Program-made: the position numbers and the translations under genes | Assembly (NCBI GenBank): GCA_039621445.1 | Contig: CP154955.1 | Coordinates: 37,365,123-37,429,122 of the forward strand | Reading direction: 5' to 3' | Length of the DNA: 64,000 nt | DNA from: Euglena gracilis | Lineage: Eukaryota; Euglenida; Euglenophyceae; Euglenales | In this document: piece after piece, positions 1 to 14,400 of the stretch | Position numbering within the stretch: the stretch's first letter is position 1 | Layout: every line of letters starts with the position of its first letter | Notes under the pieces: model-generated | The model's database searches: none | Told to the model about the DNA's origin: nothing | What the model saw: the letters and a program-made list of their open reading frames with translations, nothing else

Positions 1-270
1 CCCCCCCCCCCAGGTGGTTGGGGGTCTGGACCATTCCATCGCTTAAGGTGCATCCAACCCCACTCCAGCCAGGGGTGGACGACTTTTTTTTCTGGAGTGA
101 CTGACTGGTTTTTGGCTCCAGACCCCCCCCCGGGTGGGGTCAGCCAGAAATGGCCAAAATTGCCACCCAGTGCCGATACCTCAAAACCGAAGGGTTCCCA
201 TCTTTCCTTGGGGACACCCCCTCCACCCTATAAACCCTCCCTTAGATTGAACCCTGCGGTCCACTGCTTG

Positions 271-591
271 CCAGGGTATTAAATGAGAGGGGGGAGGGGG
301 AGGGGGTTTTCCCAGACCCCTCCCCCCCAGAGGGGTGAGGGGGTCGACCCCCCCCCTCTGGTAAAAATCAGCGCAAAAAAGCGCCAGAATTTTTTTTTGA
401 TCGGCTTCAAAAAATGCCCAAAATTGTTTTCAGGTGATTTTTTTGACCAAATAACAAATACAGAGGATAAAAACATACGCATGCTGGCGCAAAGCGCCAG
501 GGAAGGAAAAAATATCTGGTTTCATGGGGGTCCCCAGACCCCCTGGACCCCGCTCCCCCTGTACAAAACCAACGCCCACTTAATACCCTGG
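271..591. repeat. MITE-like element, CCAGGGTATTAA termini
   Basis: The ends are inverted: CCAGGGTATTAAATG at about 271-285 and its complement CTTAATACCCTGG at about 578-590. Inside are G-rich and C-rich runs and the palindrome CTGGCGCAAAGCGCCAG at 484-500. The interior resembles 12600-12800, and the left terminus recurs at about 13260-13277. No coding potential. It lies downstream of the kinesin stop codon. A non-autonomous TIR element is inferred. Confidence 0.6.
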
Positions 592-872
592 GGCTTGCAC
601 AGGGCCGAAAATAAAAAAGCGAAAAAATATTTTGATAATTTTGGTGTTTGCCGGAATGTGGTGACTTTTTTCACTAAAATATTTTGATTCACTATTTTTT
701 TCTGTGGGATTTTGGTCAAAATACTGCAACATGATTTGACCCCTCCCCTCAAACATTGCCCACAAGGTTTCAGGATTCCCGTTGAGCCCTGCACATCGCA
801 TAGCGGGTGAAACCCCCATAAATTTCATGAATGGCCGGCGGACAATCAAATGCAGAAAGAGGGCACACACCT

Positions 873-1133
873 CTAATGCACAAGTGGCCTAGGCTGGAAC
901 AGCAGGGGTTGGGGACCCGCTGTCAGTGGCACCCCCTGCAGCACTGGGTATGCCGGCGGGGGCACGTACTGGTGCACTGGGGTCGGCGCGACGGGGTGGA
1001 GGCCGAGGGGGGCGGCTAGGTATGGTACACTCTGCATGATGGGCAGCGGCAGAGGTGGGGCTGTGTAGACGCTGGGGACCAGCGAGGGCCGTGGAACGCT
1101 GACGACGCTATCCTCTGCCTTGCCGCCTGGCAG
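873..1133 (-). CDS. Kinesin exon 15: Pro-rich C-terminus and stop
   Basis: 86 codons plus TAG at 873-875. Reads [18 protein letters not shown], then Pro/Val/Ala-rich sequence with [17 protein letters not shown] and [16 protein letters not shown]. Phase 0 fits exon 14. Low-complexity, probably disordered. No polyadenylation signal could be assigned. Confidence 0.58.
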   Translation of the reverse strand: MPGGKAEDSVVSVPRPSLVPSVYTAPPLPLPIMQSVPYLAAPLGLHPVAPTPVHQYVPPPAYPVLQGVPLTAGPQPLLFQPRPLVH

Positions 1134-4100
1134 CTGGGTCACCAGCAGGGCTGCATGGAGAAGGCGGCGGGGGGAGGCGGGCACAGGTTGAGACTGGGTG
1201 GACGAGGTAAGAACACCTGTGCTGTGTTTTGTTACGGTGTCCTACAACAGGGACGGAGGGCAATATGGCAAAAAGAAATTCCCCGTCCCAGCACATCCAA
1301 TGAAAAAAATCCAAAAGAAAATCGCTGAATAAATGGCCACATTTTGGCGAAAACAATTCGACTTCAGGGTGAACAAAAAATGATATCTGGAATCCTTGGA
1401 CCATCGCCCATCCATGGAAAATGGCCAAAAAAGAGCTTTTTTTTTGACTTCTTCATTTTTGAGCCCTTTTTTGAGCTCTGGACCAAGCTTCTGATTACCA
1501 ACAATGGGGAAGGCAACCCACTTAGTTGGGGGGTTGGTTTTGGACCTCGATGCCTGCCAACCAAACCTATTCTCCCATGAAAATGCCCACATTCGGGCCC
1601 CCAGCTCCTTTAGCGCCAGGGGATGTGCTAAACCCCCCTCCCCAAATAACCTGGCGGGGTGCCAAATTATTGGAATCAACTTTTTGGAGGCTATTTGGGC
1701 CCAATTTTTTAGCGTCCTTTGGGGCTTTTGCATTAAACTCCTCCCCAAAACCCCCCCCTCTGCGGAGGGGATTCCACAAAAAATGGGGCGCCAAATATTG
1801 CACCTGGCTGGGTGTGAGGAAGCAGGATGAGAGAATTCAAAAAAACCACACACAACCAAGCTGAAGGCTGGTTTGGGTGTTTCACTCCAAACAAAATGCG
1901 GCTGTGGTGTTGTTCTCTATGCGCCCCTGGTCACTGGGGGACTCTCTCCCACCTGTAGAGCGGGCCGTTGCGCTGCGATGTATGCCCTCTCGCGTGCGAG
2001 GTCGATGGCGTTGCGGGTGGCGGAATCCACATCCAGCTGTGGGGGTCGCTGGCTGGCCTGTGGGCTGAGGCGCGATCCGGGGAAAGTGTGGGGCAGGGTC
2101 TGGGGCAGGGCTTTTTTTAATATAAAAAAGCACCCCTAAATCGAAGCCACCTCCCCACTAGGCTTCTGTTTAAGACCCCAAATGACCAACTTTTTTGTGT
2201 CTGACTCTGGACAACCAGCTTTGGGTGGTCCCATGGGGGGTCCCGTGCTGGGCTGGGTGGGTGGGGGACCCCCCTCCAAGATGCCCCCCCCCAGGGGGGT
2301 CTGCAAGCCCAACCGGGAAAAAAATTTCCTTTGGCACTGTGCGCCGAGGTGGAAATGAGGTGTTCAATGTCTTATTGGCCAATTTTATTCCAAAAAAAAT
2401 CCCAAAAATGGCTTTTGTCAATGTCAAAAAAAAATGTCAAAAAAGGGCATTTTGGGGGGTCCAAAGATCTTTTGTTGCCGCAGTGCCAGTCACCAGAAAA
2501 GTTTTCCACTAGCTAGCCGTCCGGACCCCCCCCCACCTCACCCTCCGGGGGTCGGAACCCCCCCCACCACCTACCTCAATACCCAAAGGGCTTTGGGGGA
2601 CACCCCCCATCTAAACCCTGTACACCCATCTGGGATCGAACCCTGGCCGGAGGCTCAGGTCAAAAAAATAGCATTCACAAAACTGCCAACTCAATTGTTG
2701 GTGGTTTGCAGCCACAAATCCATCCGAAGCACTCAATCTTTCTTCACCTTGGGAGAGTGAAAATTGTGCAACGGGGGAGGGTATCAGTGGTGCATGAAGA
2801 AACGTGACCAGAATATGTTCCCTTCATCCCTCGGAACATCGTTTTTTGAAACCTCCAGAGCTCAACGTTGGAAAAAAACCCCTGGCCTGGGGGACACCAT
2901 TCGCCGGGCGGCTCTGCAGTGCATCGTGCGCTGCCTGTGTGTGAGGCGCCAATCCAGGGAAATCGTGCAGCGGGTCGGCAGCTGCTGGGTATTGCTGACC
3001 GGGGGGTGGCGGGTAGTACTCAATGGCATATTGACGGGCGGACGCGGCGGTTTCGAGGGCATACCAATTGCTTCTTGAAAAAAAATGTTCTCCTGGCTGG
3101 CCGATGCCCTCTGGCTTTTGAAAAATGATTGACTGGCGTTCGAAAATGGAAACGACCCCCGCCCCCTCTGGGGGCAAGCAGTGGTAAGATTGGAACCCCT
3201 GCGTGGGCTTGACTTTTTCGTCATTTGATTATTGATTTGATCATTTTTGATTTTGGCCAAGGGGGGATGAAGGGGACCCCCAACCTTAACATTAATATGG
3301 CCAGTATATCAATTTTCGGCCCAAAAGCTTTGCGCCGAAAATTGGTCGCTCTAGCGATAACTTTTTGTCGGCGGAAAATGGTCCACAAAAGCATTCTTTA
3401 GCAAAAATTTTGCAAAATGCTAAAAAAAAATCAGGCACAGAAAGAAAAATGTTACTAGAAGGTGGAAATGCCCTTTTGGGGGGAGCACCCGGACAGATCC
3501 CTCCTTGGCAGGCGAGGTGAACCCTCATATGGCCGGGGGGCACCTGAACCTGGGACACTCCTTAGATCGAACCCTGGGTAACCCAACAACATAAATACCA
3601 CAAACCTCAGCGAAAAGCTGCATGAAATGTAATCAAACACCAATTATTTCAACGTTGTCATGTGAAATGGAGACTGCGAGATGAAAGCTTGGAAAGCCCA
3701 TTCAACCAATCCCAATCCTCCTCCATTGGAAGCAATTGCACTGCCAGGGATGTGGGGGTACGGCTCCACCGGGGGTGGCTTGGGGCCTTCGATGCGCAGG
3801 GTGCGGACGGCCAGTGGGTTCTCCAGGAATTGGCGGCGGTGCTCCACCCGGCGGCCGCTGCGGTGCTTCAGCTCGTCGCACGCCTGCGGGGGGGAGATAA
3901 GCAACGGGCCAGCTTCTTTTCACCCCGGGGGGGGGGCCTTGTGCCATGTGCTGCCCATAGCAGGCACCCCCCCAAGGTCGGTTTGGGTCCCAATGCCCAC
4001 CGACCAAGCCAAGGTCCCTTGAAAATGGCCATTTCTGTGCCCCTGGCACCTTGGCACTGGAAACCCCGACCCCTGCACGAGAGAAAAACAAAGTCGGGGT

Positions 4101-7100
4101 TTTCAACGGATGAAACAGAAACTGGCACCACTGTTGAATTTGCAGTGGCATGAGTGTGCCAGGCTTTTTTTCCAGGAAATTCGCACCCACAGGGGGTGGG
4201 TGTATCCCATGGGCAGGCAGGGAGGTAGAGCAGTTTTGACATTTTCGAGCATTTTTGGGGGGTTTCCTAACAACTTGGGGGGATCCAACCAAAGGTGCTG
4301 TCTGACAACCTCTGGGCAGGGTTGAAACCCCCCCCAAATAAGACCAGGTCCAAGCAAGACCTCTGGTTAGCCATCCCTTGGCCCAGCATCGGCCAACACT
4401 GCTCAGTATCGCCCGGCATCGACTTTGAAACCCTGGGTGGTATACCTCCAATACATGCATCCACTGCATCCACTCCATCCACGATTGTCCTTTTGGTTAC
4501 TTGACCACTTTTGCCACTCTTGGCAACTCTTGGCAACTTTTGTCCAATTTCACCCACTTTTGGCCACTTCTGGCAGTGGCCACTGCAAAATGCGCTCTTG
4601 ATTGCTTCTTGTTGCCTTTTTAACCACTTTTGATTCTGGCCACATTGAAATCACTTTGGTCGGCCACTTTCAGACATCCGACCACTTCATAAGACTCATC
4701 CGTAATCCACTCTTCCATATGTATTGGACCATTTGCGGGAACCGGTTCCTCATCTTTCCAAACTTCCAAAGCGAAATATAAGATATATCGTAGGGAAAAG
4801 AGCTGACCCAAACTAGCCCAATAATTACCCATATTATCACAAAATGCCCAACTTGGCAAAAATTAATCCAAAGTAGCCAAATTGGGTGCAACATGAGATA
4901 TTTGTACGAAATGATTGCTCATTAATCCTATACATATCTATTCAGAACCCCGCCTCTGGTCTCTAATAATCCAGCATCCCCCAGCACCACCCAGCATCGC
5001 TTAACATTGCCCAGCATCATGAGAGGTGCTTGCCTGGGTCTGTATCTGGGTCCGTTGCTGAAAATCCCAATTGGGATCTTATTTTTGGGGTGTCCACTTT
5101 TGGATTATGTTCAAAAAAAAATTCGGCCGAAAAGATCTTTCACGCGGGAGGGCCCAAAGACAGGTACAAAAAAAGGCGATTTTTGGTAATGACAAAACTG
5201 TCTAAAAAGTGCCAATGCCAGCACTTTCAAAAAAGGCAAAATTCAAAAAAGTGTCCAAAATATCACCATTTTTGAGAGCATTTTCACGATTTTAGGGGGG
5301 TCCATTTTTTGTATTTTCCCTAAATTGAGAAATTGTAGGGGGTCTCATTTTGGGGGGTCGCCTTTTTTGATTTTTGCTGAAAATTGGCAAGGGGACTTTG
5401 GGGGGGGGGGGGAATTATTTTGGGGGGGGGCGGTGCAGTGGAGTTGGCGGGGAGGGGTCCGTCCCCACCTCACCGTGAACAAAAGCAAATCCAGTGCGAA
5501 GCGCCAGAGAAAGTTTGGGCTGGAAAAAAAAAGCAAACAAAAAAAGCATTTTCGGCAACTCCTGCGAGCCAGTTCCTGTTCTTTCAGACCCATCCCATCA
5601 ATTCAAACGTGTGGCGGCGGATGCCGCGTCCGCGGTTTTCAGGGTTGGCCAAAGATTTTGCCAAGTTTGAGGGGGAATGGGAGCAGCTTGTTGCCGAGAC
5701 TTCTCCCCTTCCCCCATCAGATTTCGTGTTGCTACAGGAGTTCCACCAAAAACAAAAAAAAAAAAATTCAAATCAAAAACAAAAAAAAAAACAAAAACAA
5801 ACAAAACAAAAACACAAACACCAAAAAAGAAAAAACCCACAAACCACCACAAAAAGTTGCCTCGACGAGGCAACCCACGCAAAGTTGAGATTGCGCATGC
5901 AGCAGGATGCGGGTCTCATGTTGGCGGGTTTCCGCCAAGAACTCCGAAGGGAATTTGGGATTGATTCGTTGAAGCAGCACAAGGAGAGTTGGGAGAGCGT
6001 GAGGTTGGTCAGGACAGGACCCAAGGGTTTGGGGGTAAAGAGAAAAGCAGGGGGGTCAGCTAAGTGTGGGCAGGCCCGGCTGGAGGGGTCACTGCATCGG
6101 ATCATTTTGAGTTCTGCCCCAGAATTTTCTGGACCCCCTCGGGAACCGGGGCCATCGGCCAAAATCTGCACTTCGAATCCTGGAACCACAGGAGGGCATC
6201 CCCCCTGCACGGAACCTGCTGGAATGGGCGGGAAAGCCCTCGGGGGCTGCAGCGTCGCAATCAGCCTGGGGCGTGGTTGGCGAGCTGGGCGAGCTGGGGG
6301 CTCCCCGGAAAGAGTTGGGGGGAGAAAGCAATATGCATGGCACTCCCTGGGGTGGAAACCACACCCTTTTCTTGGCCCAAAAACCTTTCTTGAATTTTCC
6401 CCAAAAGCCACTCTTAGCCCTTGGCTGGGTTTTTTTTTCAACAGGGGTCAGGAAACAGTAATCCCCGCTGCAACTCATGCTTTAAAGCACCCATAAAAAA
6501 ACCTTGTGGCAGGGGGGAGAAGCTTTGCAACTGCCCTGTGGCTCAGCGTTTTGGAGGGAGATAGGCGGAAGCTTTGCAGCACTGTGGGGCTCTTGCACTG
6601 TGTGGGTGCACTGGGTGGGTGGCAGACTCCCCTCCCTTTCTCCCTGCTGGGGACTGAATGTGCTGCGAGTGTGGGGCGGGGGCTGGCTGGACCCTTCCCC
6701 GGGGTGGGGTCCCCCTTCGGCTGTTGAAATCCCTCGCTCTCGTGCAGTCAAAGCGGAGAATGGTTAGCAGACAAAATTCTGCGTTTTCTCTGGGGGGAAA
6801 AATCGAACAAACGTAAAAAAAGCACACTGGCACTGGCACTGGCACACCGGACACAAGCGCGAGGGGCAGTCGAAGCACTCGACTTGAGCGTCCCGCAAAC
6901 CACAGAAATGGCACGGCAAACCAAAGATCATGGTTCTGGTGTGGCGGTTGTGATGCGCATCGTCGCAGATACGGCACATGCGAGCACCGTCACAGCCAGG
7001 GCAAACAATCTGCAAATGTGAGATGGAGACAGATCAAAAAGCCACAACCATTCATCTCTTAATAAAGACCTGGGGGTGAGGGGATAAAAGCTAGAAATTT

Positions 7101-10100
7101 GGGCTGGACCACAGCTGGACCTGGACGGGCTGGTTCAAAATTGGTCAATTGCTTAAAATATCCCCGCAAAACACAAATTTTGAAAAAATGAGCATCTGAC
7201 AACCCCAAGAAACGCCCAAAGCACCCCCAAAACACCATTTTTGGCCATTGTGAAGACTTTTTCAAAAAGTTTGTGCCGAAAATGTTTGGGCTAGACCTGC
7301 AAAAAAGGGGCTGGCTGGCAGGGCTGGCACAGACGTTTTTTTTTGACCCTGGAGGACTTAGAATTTTTTTAAAAATTTGGTCAGTTTGCAAAGCAGGTGT
7401 AAATTTTGGGCCATTATTAACATTTTTTCCAACAAAAAGCGCAAACACATAACTTTTTTTGTAATTTTGGGAACATGATGATTCTGGAAATATGGAATTA
7501 TTTGGGTGAACAAATCAAAAATGGCAGAAAAATTAACGAAAACTTTGGTATCAGGTAAAATCTAGTCCAGGATGCGAAAATTTTCAAAGTCGAAATTATT
7601 TCCCAGCAGAAACTAAGGAAAAAAATCGAAAAAAGGCGCAGAAATTGCCAAATTTTGCCCAAATGCAATATTTGACAAATTTTTGGCAAATTTGAAACAA
7701 AAAACAACACAAAAAAGCATCTGGGTTCCCTTGTGAGACGTTGCAGGAATGGCCAGCACTCATTTCGCCTTCTATCTCAGGTTCATGCGGAAAAATTGCG
7801 GAAAGGGGAAAAATTGCGGAAAGGGGAAAAATGCGGAAAAATTGCGTAAATTGCAAAATAAAATTGTGGGAAATTGTGGAAAAATTGTAGATATCTACCC
7901 ACCCAAAAGAAAATTTCCCCCAACTCCCAAATGACTTTGGTCCGAAAAATATCCTCGTGTTTTGCACACAGCAATATCTTAATTCTTTTCCCAACTCAAG
8001 AGGATGCAACATTAATATAAATACATCTGAAATCGCACATCTGGTTCTAAAAACACACCTTCGGTCGAAAAGCTTTCCCAAAATAATATTCAACAGATAA
8101 CAACATTTTTCCTTTCGGGGAATATACTTTGGCAGCAAGACTCTACTTGGCGCCCCCCCGGGGGGCAAATAGAATCTCCAGGGGGGTCAAAAATTCTTTG
8201 CATTGTTGATGGAATAGGGTTAGGGTTACGAGTTAGGCCTGACTTTAGGCCTAACTTATAGATTAGTGTTAGGTGTACAAGTAAGGGTTAGGGTTAGGCC
8301 GAATGCGTAACCCTAACCCTACTCCATCAATACCGCAAAAAAAAAACCCCCTGGAGATTCTACTTGGCCCCCCGGGGGGAGCCAAATAGAAGCTTGCTGC
8401 CATACTTTAACCCAAATGACATTCTTGGCGGGATATTTTGTGGGGGTACTGCAAAACCAGGAAAATTATGCGAAACACATTCACTGGAAAATTCATTGGA
8501 AATAAATCCGATTTGCACAGGCTTCTTTTTAAGACCTCGGGGGGGTCCCCCACCCACCCAGACCGACGCAAGACTCCCCTGAAAAATTTGCAGAACCGCT
8601 TCATTGACATGTGATTTTGAAATTTTTCTCCTGCTGATTTGCTCGCGTTTGCGCGGAACCTTAGAAAACGGACAATTTGGATGACAAGCGCCGAAATGCA
8701 TTATTACCTCTGCTTCTCGGGTGCCACAGCATTCGCACGGCATCGCGATGGGCATTCGGTCATGGTCCTTGTACTCGTAGCGATGCTGGTTGGCATCGCA
8801 CCAGATGCAGTAGAGGTCCCCGTGGCACGGTGGGTGAAGGCACCGGAACTGCGCGGGCTGCTCCTGGCACATGTCCATCCCAGGCGCTGCCTCATTCCCA
8901 AGACCCTCAATGCACTTCCACCCTCCCACCTCATTGTCCCATTTGGCTGTTGGAGTCGGGGTCGAAAAACGCTCATTTTCGGCTGAAAAACAGGTTTTCC
9001 GCGGGAGGCCAAAAAAAAAAACTTTTTTTCGTTGTTTTTTTACTTTTTTGACCCTTTTTTGACCAAAAACGGGTCAAAAACCGTTTGGTTTCGGGTTTCG
9101 GGTTTCGGGCCAAAAAAGGGGCGCCAAGGGGGGGTCGAAAAACAGATTTGGACCCCCGCAAAATTGGTCCCCTGCCAGTTGGTGCGAACGTGGACTCATT
9201 CTCAAGCATTTGGCTGGGGGCCAGTGAGTTGTTGAAATTAACATTGCCCCCCCCCCAACGGGAAATGGGTGGTGTGGGGAAAGATTGATTTGGAATTTCT
9301 GCAAAGTACTGAATACTGCACCTCATGTGCACCATTCCACCAGTTCCAGGAAGGCCTGTGCACACAAAGGTCCATCATATACGACCTCCTCTAGTGGGAA
9401 GCCGTCGGGACCCAAAAGACGGCCCTCGGCATCATACAGCTCAGCACCTTCCTGATGGAGTGAGGAGATGAATGAGGGAGCATGGTCATGGATACGGGGG
9501 GGGGGGGGGATGCGCGAGTCCAGCCTCGAAAAAAATGCGCATTTTTGAAGAAAAAAAGTGCAACGATGTTCAAAATCTGAGGAAAGGCGCAAAAAATCAC
9601 GAGAATGAAAAAATTGCCCCAAAAAACAATCAAAAATGGCAACAGTTGGACAGAATTATAAAGGAAAAAAATCAGTTTCTTAAAAAAATCATCAAAAATT
9701 GCAAAAAAAATGCAAAAAATGCAAAAAAAAAAGGTCAAAAATGCGAAAATTTGGGTTAATCACAGGGGGAAAATGTGCCAAAAGCAAAAAAAATGCGCTC
9801 AAAAAAATCAAAAAAGCGCGAAAAATGCTGAAAAAAAATCCCACAAATGCAAATTTTGGGGAAAATCCAAAAAAAAAGCGTAAAAATGCGAAACACATTC
9901 CCCCCCTTGTGTATGCCGCACGCTTTTGGGGGCCTTCTTGCCATATGCTCCTTGAGCATTTTGAGTGCATCACCATCTCAGCACTACAACACAATGGAAA
10001 AAGTCATCTTGAAATAGGCTTAGATGGGAGGGGTTCCCAGGTTAGGATGGGAGGTTGAGGGATCAATCAACTGTGTTCAGCCATGCCAAAGGACTGAAGA

Positions 10101-11371
10101 GCCCCGTAAAATTCATAATTTTCTCAGTGTTTTGCATTTTTAAATACAGCAAAAAAACAAACACTGAAATCGGGTACCCCCCGATGGCCATCATTGCACG
10201 ATATTCTGCGATAACCCCCAAGAAAAACTAAAAAAAATAACCATCATAACCACCATCTCTGCCAATTTTCATTTTATAAATCAAAAAAGACATATATACA
10301 ACTAGCAACTTGGAATTGAAACATTTTTTTGTTAACTTTTCTGTTTTGGGGCTGCTCTTCCATGTTTCCCTGAACTCAAAAGGGACATGAACTTAACCAG
10401 AGCAGTTCAGATAGCTTTTCACATGCTCCAAAAAAAGGGGCAGGAGTTGCTCAAAAGCCTGTTGTTTGCAACTGCCCCATTTGTCGCTGATGTTCTCAAC
10501 AACAGTGTATCAAGTCCTCTGACCCCACGGTGAGCAATGCCCATATGCCAACAATACATTTGTGACATCAACGTACTCCTTCCAACCGTGGTCAATGTTG
10601 ATATATGGAACAGGTTGCAATTATTGCAATACCGGGGATGTTGTGGGAAATATTCTGGACCCAGGATTCCCCCTTTTAAGGATCTCTTCAGATTTCCCCC
10701 AACAAATATAAAGAAGATCATCTCCAAAAATATTTCTTCGGCGCTTTGCAGTGCGATAATAAGAGGATTTGTGAATTTTTTTCAAAATTGTCCCAGACTT
10801 TCCAACAAAAACAAAAACAGAGGAAAACAATCTGTTTGGACCTGTTTTCTAATTTTGTATTTTTTTTTTGCATTTTTGGATTTTGCACCTCTGGATTTGG
10901 CAAGCTTGCCAAAGTTTGGGAGCAAAGTCTCGTGTATTTCCTTCACAAAAATATTCACAAAGTGTTGCGTCCAGGATTTTTCTTGTCAGTTTGAAGCGGG
11001 CATTCAGGATTCTTTCCAGAATTTTTACAGAGAACCACCCAATTGTAGATTCACTAAACATACCCACCCACTGCATTTCAAAAAAAGCACCCAAGACCCC
11101 CAGAGATCAACAGACCCATCCATACACCCAGCATAATTATTTGGTATGGTTCACAGAAAAATTACAGCACACACACAAAAATGTGGTGAAAAAAATACCG
11201 CAAGCAGGGATGGATGGGGGCCAATTAATATTGAGGTAAATGGTAAAGAGTGAGTCCCAACCCCCCCCAGGGGTCAGGATCCGCTACTGGAACCAGGGTT
11301 TTTTTTTAAGACCGGGGGGGCAGGGGGGGGGGTCCCCCCCCCCCCCCCCACCCTGGGAGGGGGGCCTCCCC

Positions 11372-11408
<37 letters not shown>

Positions 11409-14400
11409 CCCGGGGGACCCACAAAAATGGCCGAAAAATCGCGAAGTGCTAAAAATAGCATTTTTTTTCGGCGCCGAAAAGTATATCCCACCCCCCTCCG
11501 GGGGACCCCCCCCCCGGGGGGGGGGCTCGGCCGGACCCACCCACCCTACCCCCCCCCCAGGGGTCCACGTCTAAAAAAAAACCCCTGACTGGAACCCCCC
11601 CCCCCCTGGATGGAGAGGGGGCGTCCCCCCATTGACTGGAAGAACTGTTGTGACAAAGCTAACATACCGCAGGGATGAAATCAGGCAGCGTCTCCAAATA
11701 ATTGATTGCATCTCGGGTTTCACGTAGATCTCGCTCAAGCACCTCAGCCAACCGTTTATGTGCAACAGCCTTCTCTTCGTTGCCTTCACTGTTCAACTCT
11801 ATCAGACGTGCCTTGCCTGCCAATTTGATAAACCTGCACACATTGCAGGAGAAAAAACAGAGCAAGCAAAATCAGGTCAGGGAATTTCTTGAGCACGGGG
11901 GGGGGGGTCCAGCTGCCCCCTCCACCAGGGGCTTCGGGGGGAGGGGGGCGACCTGGCTGTACCCCAAAAATGGGCAAACAATATTTATAATCCAAATCCA
12001 ACAGGTTGGACATTTTTAGCCAAAATCCAGGGGGAAAAAATACTCAAAAAATGCCACTATTGACCATTTTTGCCCCTTTGTTGAAAACTTCTGGAGTCTG
12101 CGCCTAAATTTTCTTCAGTCCAGTCGGTCGGGCTTCACTGGCCAAAACTGATTTCCACTTGAACCTGGGGGGGTCGTTCGCAGCCAGGGCGTTGCTCAAG
12201 GACCCCCCCACAAGGGATGCAGCTCAGAGGCTGGAAAATTTGGGCTGGCTGGAAAAAATCTGGGCAAATTTGGGGTCAAAAAATCGATCTTTTTGCGTAA
12301 CTGGCAGTTTCGACCCCCCTGGGACCTCTATGGGAGGGGGGGGGTCAGCCAGCCCAAATCCGAACCATTTTTTGCCCATCATTTAAGCCCAATTTTGCAC
12401 CGCCAAAAGCGAAAAATCCGTTCTCCGTTGGGCGGCAGGAAATGAATGAAACTTGATGGGGAAGGGGAGTTCGGGGCTGGAAAAGGCTGCTGGCTGGAAA
12501 AAGCTGCTGGCTGGCAGGACCCCCTCCAAGGGACTGGGTACTAAGTGGGGGGGAAGGGGGTGGTCCCGGACCTCCCTCCCCCCTGGGAGGAGGAGGGGCA
12601 CCCTCCCCTCTGGGTGAAAGAAAAAAAAACGGCGCAAAACGCCGGAAGATTTTTGGAGGGGATTCAAAAGTTGCCCAAAATTGCGTTTTCAGGTGATTTT
12701 TTCTCCAAATTGACAAAAACAGATGTTGAAAGCATAAATCTGCTGGTGCGAAGCGCCGGGGAAGAAAAATTTATTTGTTTTTTTGGGTTCAATGGGGGGT
12801 CCCCGGAGCCACCCCCCCCCCCTGGTGGGGGGGGATGACGGGGAAAAAACGATGGAAAAAATTGGTGGTTTCCCATCATTTTTGTTTCCCATCATTTTGT
12901 CCGGACTGTAAAAGGGTGGCTTCAATGGGGTGACCCCGATTTTTTTTCTAAAACTTTCAAAAAAGCGAACAAGCACTTCAGTGGGTTTGCAGATTGGGGT
13001 TTCTGCCAAAGAAATCAATTATATTTCAATTTGTTTTTATTTCCCTTAGTGAAATAAAACCCCAAATACAGGTGTACAAAATGATAATAAAAAAAGCAAG
13101 CAAATAAAGAGAAGCTAAAGATGATGGAGGGAGGGGAGATATATATTTTTTGGATCAGGGTTTCTCATCTCAATTCACTGACCTTAGTCTGGCAATTGTT
13201 ATTTGTGACATGAGAGAAAATCAGAGGTTCAGAGAGTTCCTTCAGGACTGGAGGGAGTGCCAGGGTATTAAATGAGCAGGGAGGGTCAGGCCCCCCAATG
13301 AAACAAAAATTCTTATGGCCCTTCAAACCAGAAGGGGTTCCATGGAACCAAAATTTTTCCCTGGTTCCTCGCCAGGAAATGAATTTTTGGCATATGTTTT
13401 GACCAATTTTTTTTTCAAAAAAAGTGTGCCATGTATGGAAATGCGATTTCTGGGCCTTTTTTGCAAGCCCCCCCCCCAATTTTCTTGTTCTCGGAAAGCA
13501 GGGTCTGGACGTCGGTAACCTCCCCAAAAATTTGTTTTGGGGGGCAAAAAAAGGCTGGATTTCATTTTTGGGACCCCCCCTATTTTATGCCCCTTTTTCA
13601 TGCAGATTTATGGTTTATGAAATCTCGGGAATTCATGGCATGACAAAACACCACAGGGTACAGCACGAACAAAAATTACGATAAACAAAATTTTTGATAA
13701 ATGCCCAAATTTTTAGGCGTCTGTCCACACATCTGGTTTCAGTTTCAAACCTCATTCAAAACGGCACGTGGAAAAGAATGAGAATCCATTTTCTACAGAA
13801 GGGAAAGAAAACAAAAGCATCTGCCTTATGAAAAATCGGTATTTATTTTCCATAATTTCACGTTTTCTCCAAAAAAAATTGGCCAAAATTAAAACTTTTC
13901 CAAATAAAAAATTTCAAAATAAACATTTTATCATAATATGAAATGGATTGGATTTGCCAAATGCGGAAATGGGCAAATATGCGGGAGAGAACTCCTGCAA
14001 AACCATGAAATAAATGCTAATTGAGCAGAAAATATGTGAAATAATAAATAAATAAATAAATAAATAAATAAGCGCTTCCTGGCCAAAAAAAAAAGCAAAG
14101 TAAGCGCTAAATATGCGAAATAAGCGCAAAACAACCAAATTAAAATTTCCAAAATCAAAATTTTATCAAATTTTTTTCTCGTACTTTTTTAATTGTAATA
14201 TTTGTTTATTGCAATTTTTGTTTTTGTTTGTTTGTATTTCAGCTCTAATTGAGCTCTGGGACACTAGTCCCACATAACAGGATTATGCTGCATTTTGGGC
14301 GGTTGTATTTCATCAAGAAATCTTTCATTTGTAAACCTGGGGTGTAAACCCCTCCACGAATATAAAGCCCCCCCGGCTTTATATTTAGACGGGATTTCAA

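Noticed and set aside
2520-3600. GGGATCGAACCC motifs resembling tRNA B boxes
   Set aside because: No A box or cloverleaf could be drawn at either site; at most a remnant of a tRNA-derived SINE.
7794-7850. Short repeats of TTGCGGAAAGGGGAAAAA considered as a CRISPR-like array
   Set aside because: The units are contiguous and imperfect with no spacers, in a eukaryotic intron.
10537-11136. 199-aa plus-strand ORF
   Set aside because: Phe/Lys-rich translation of A/T-rich intron sequence without motifs or splice support.
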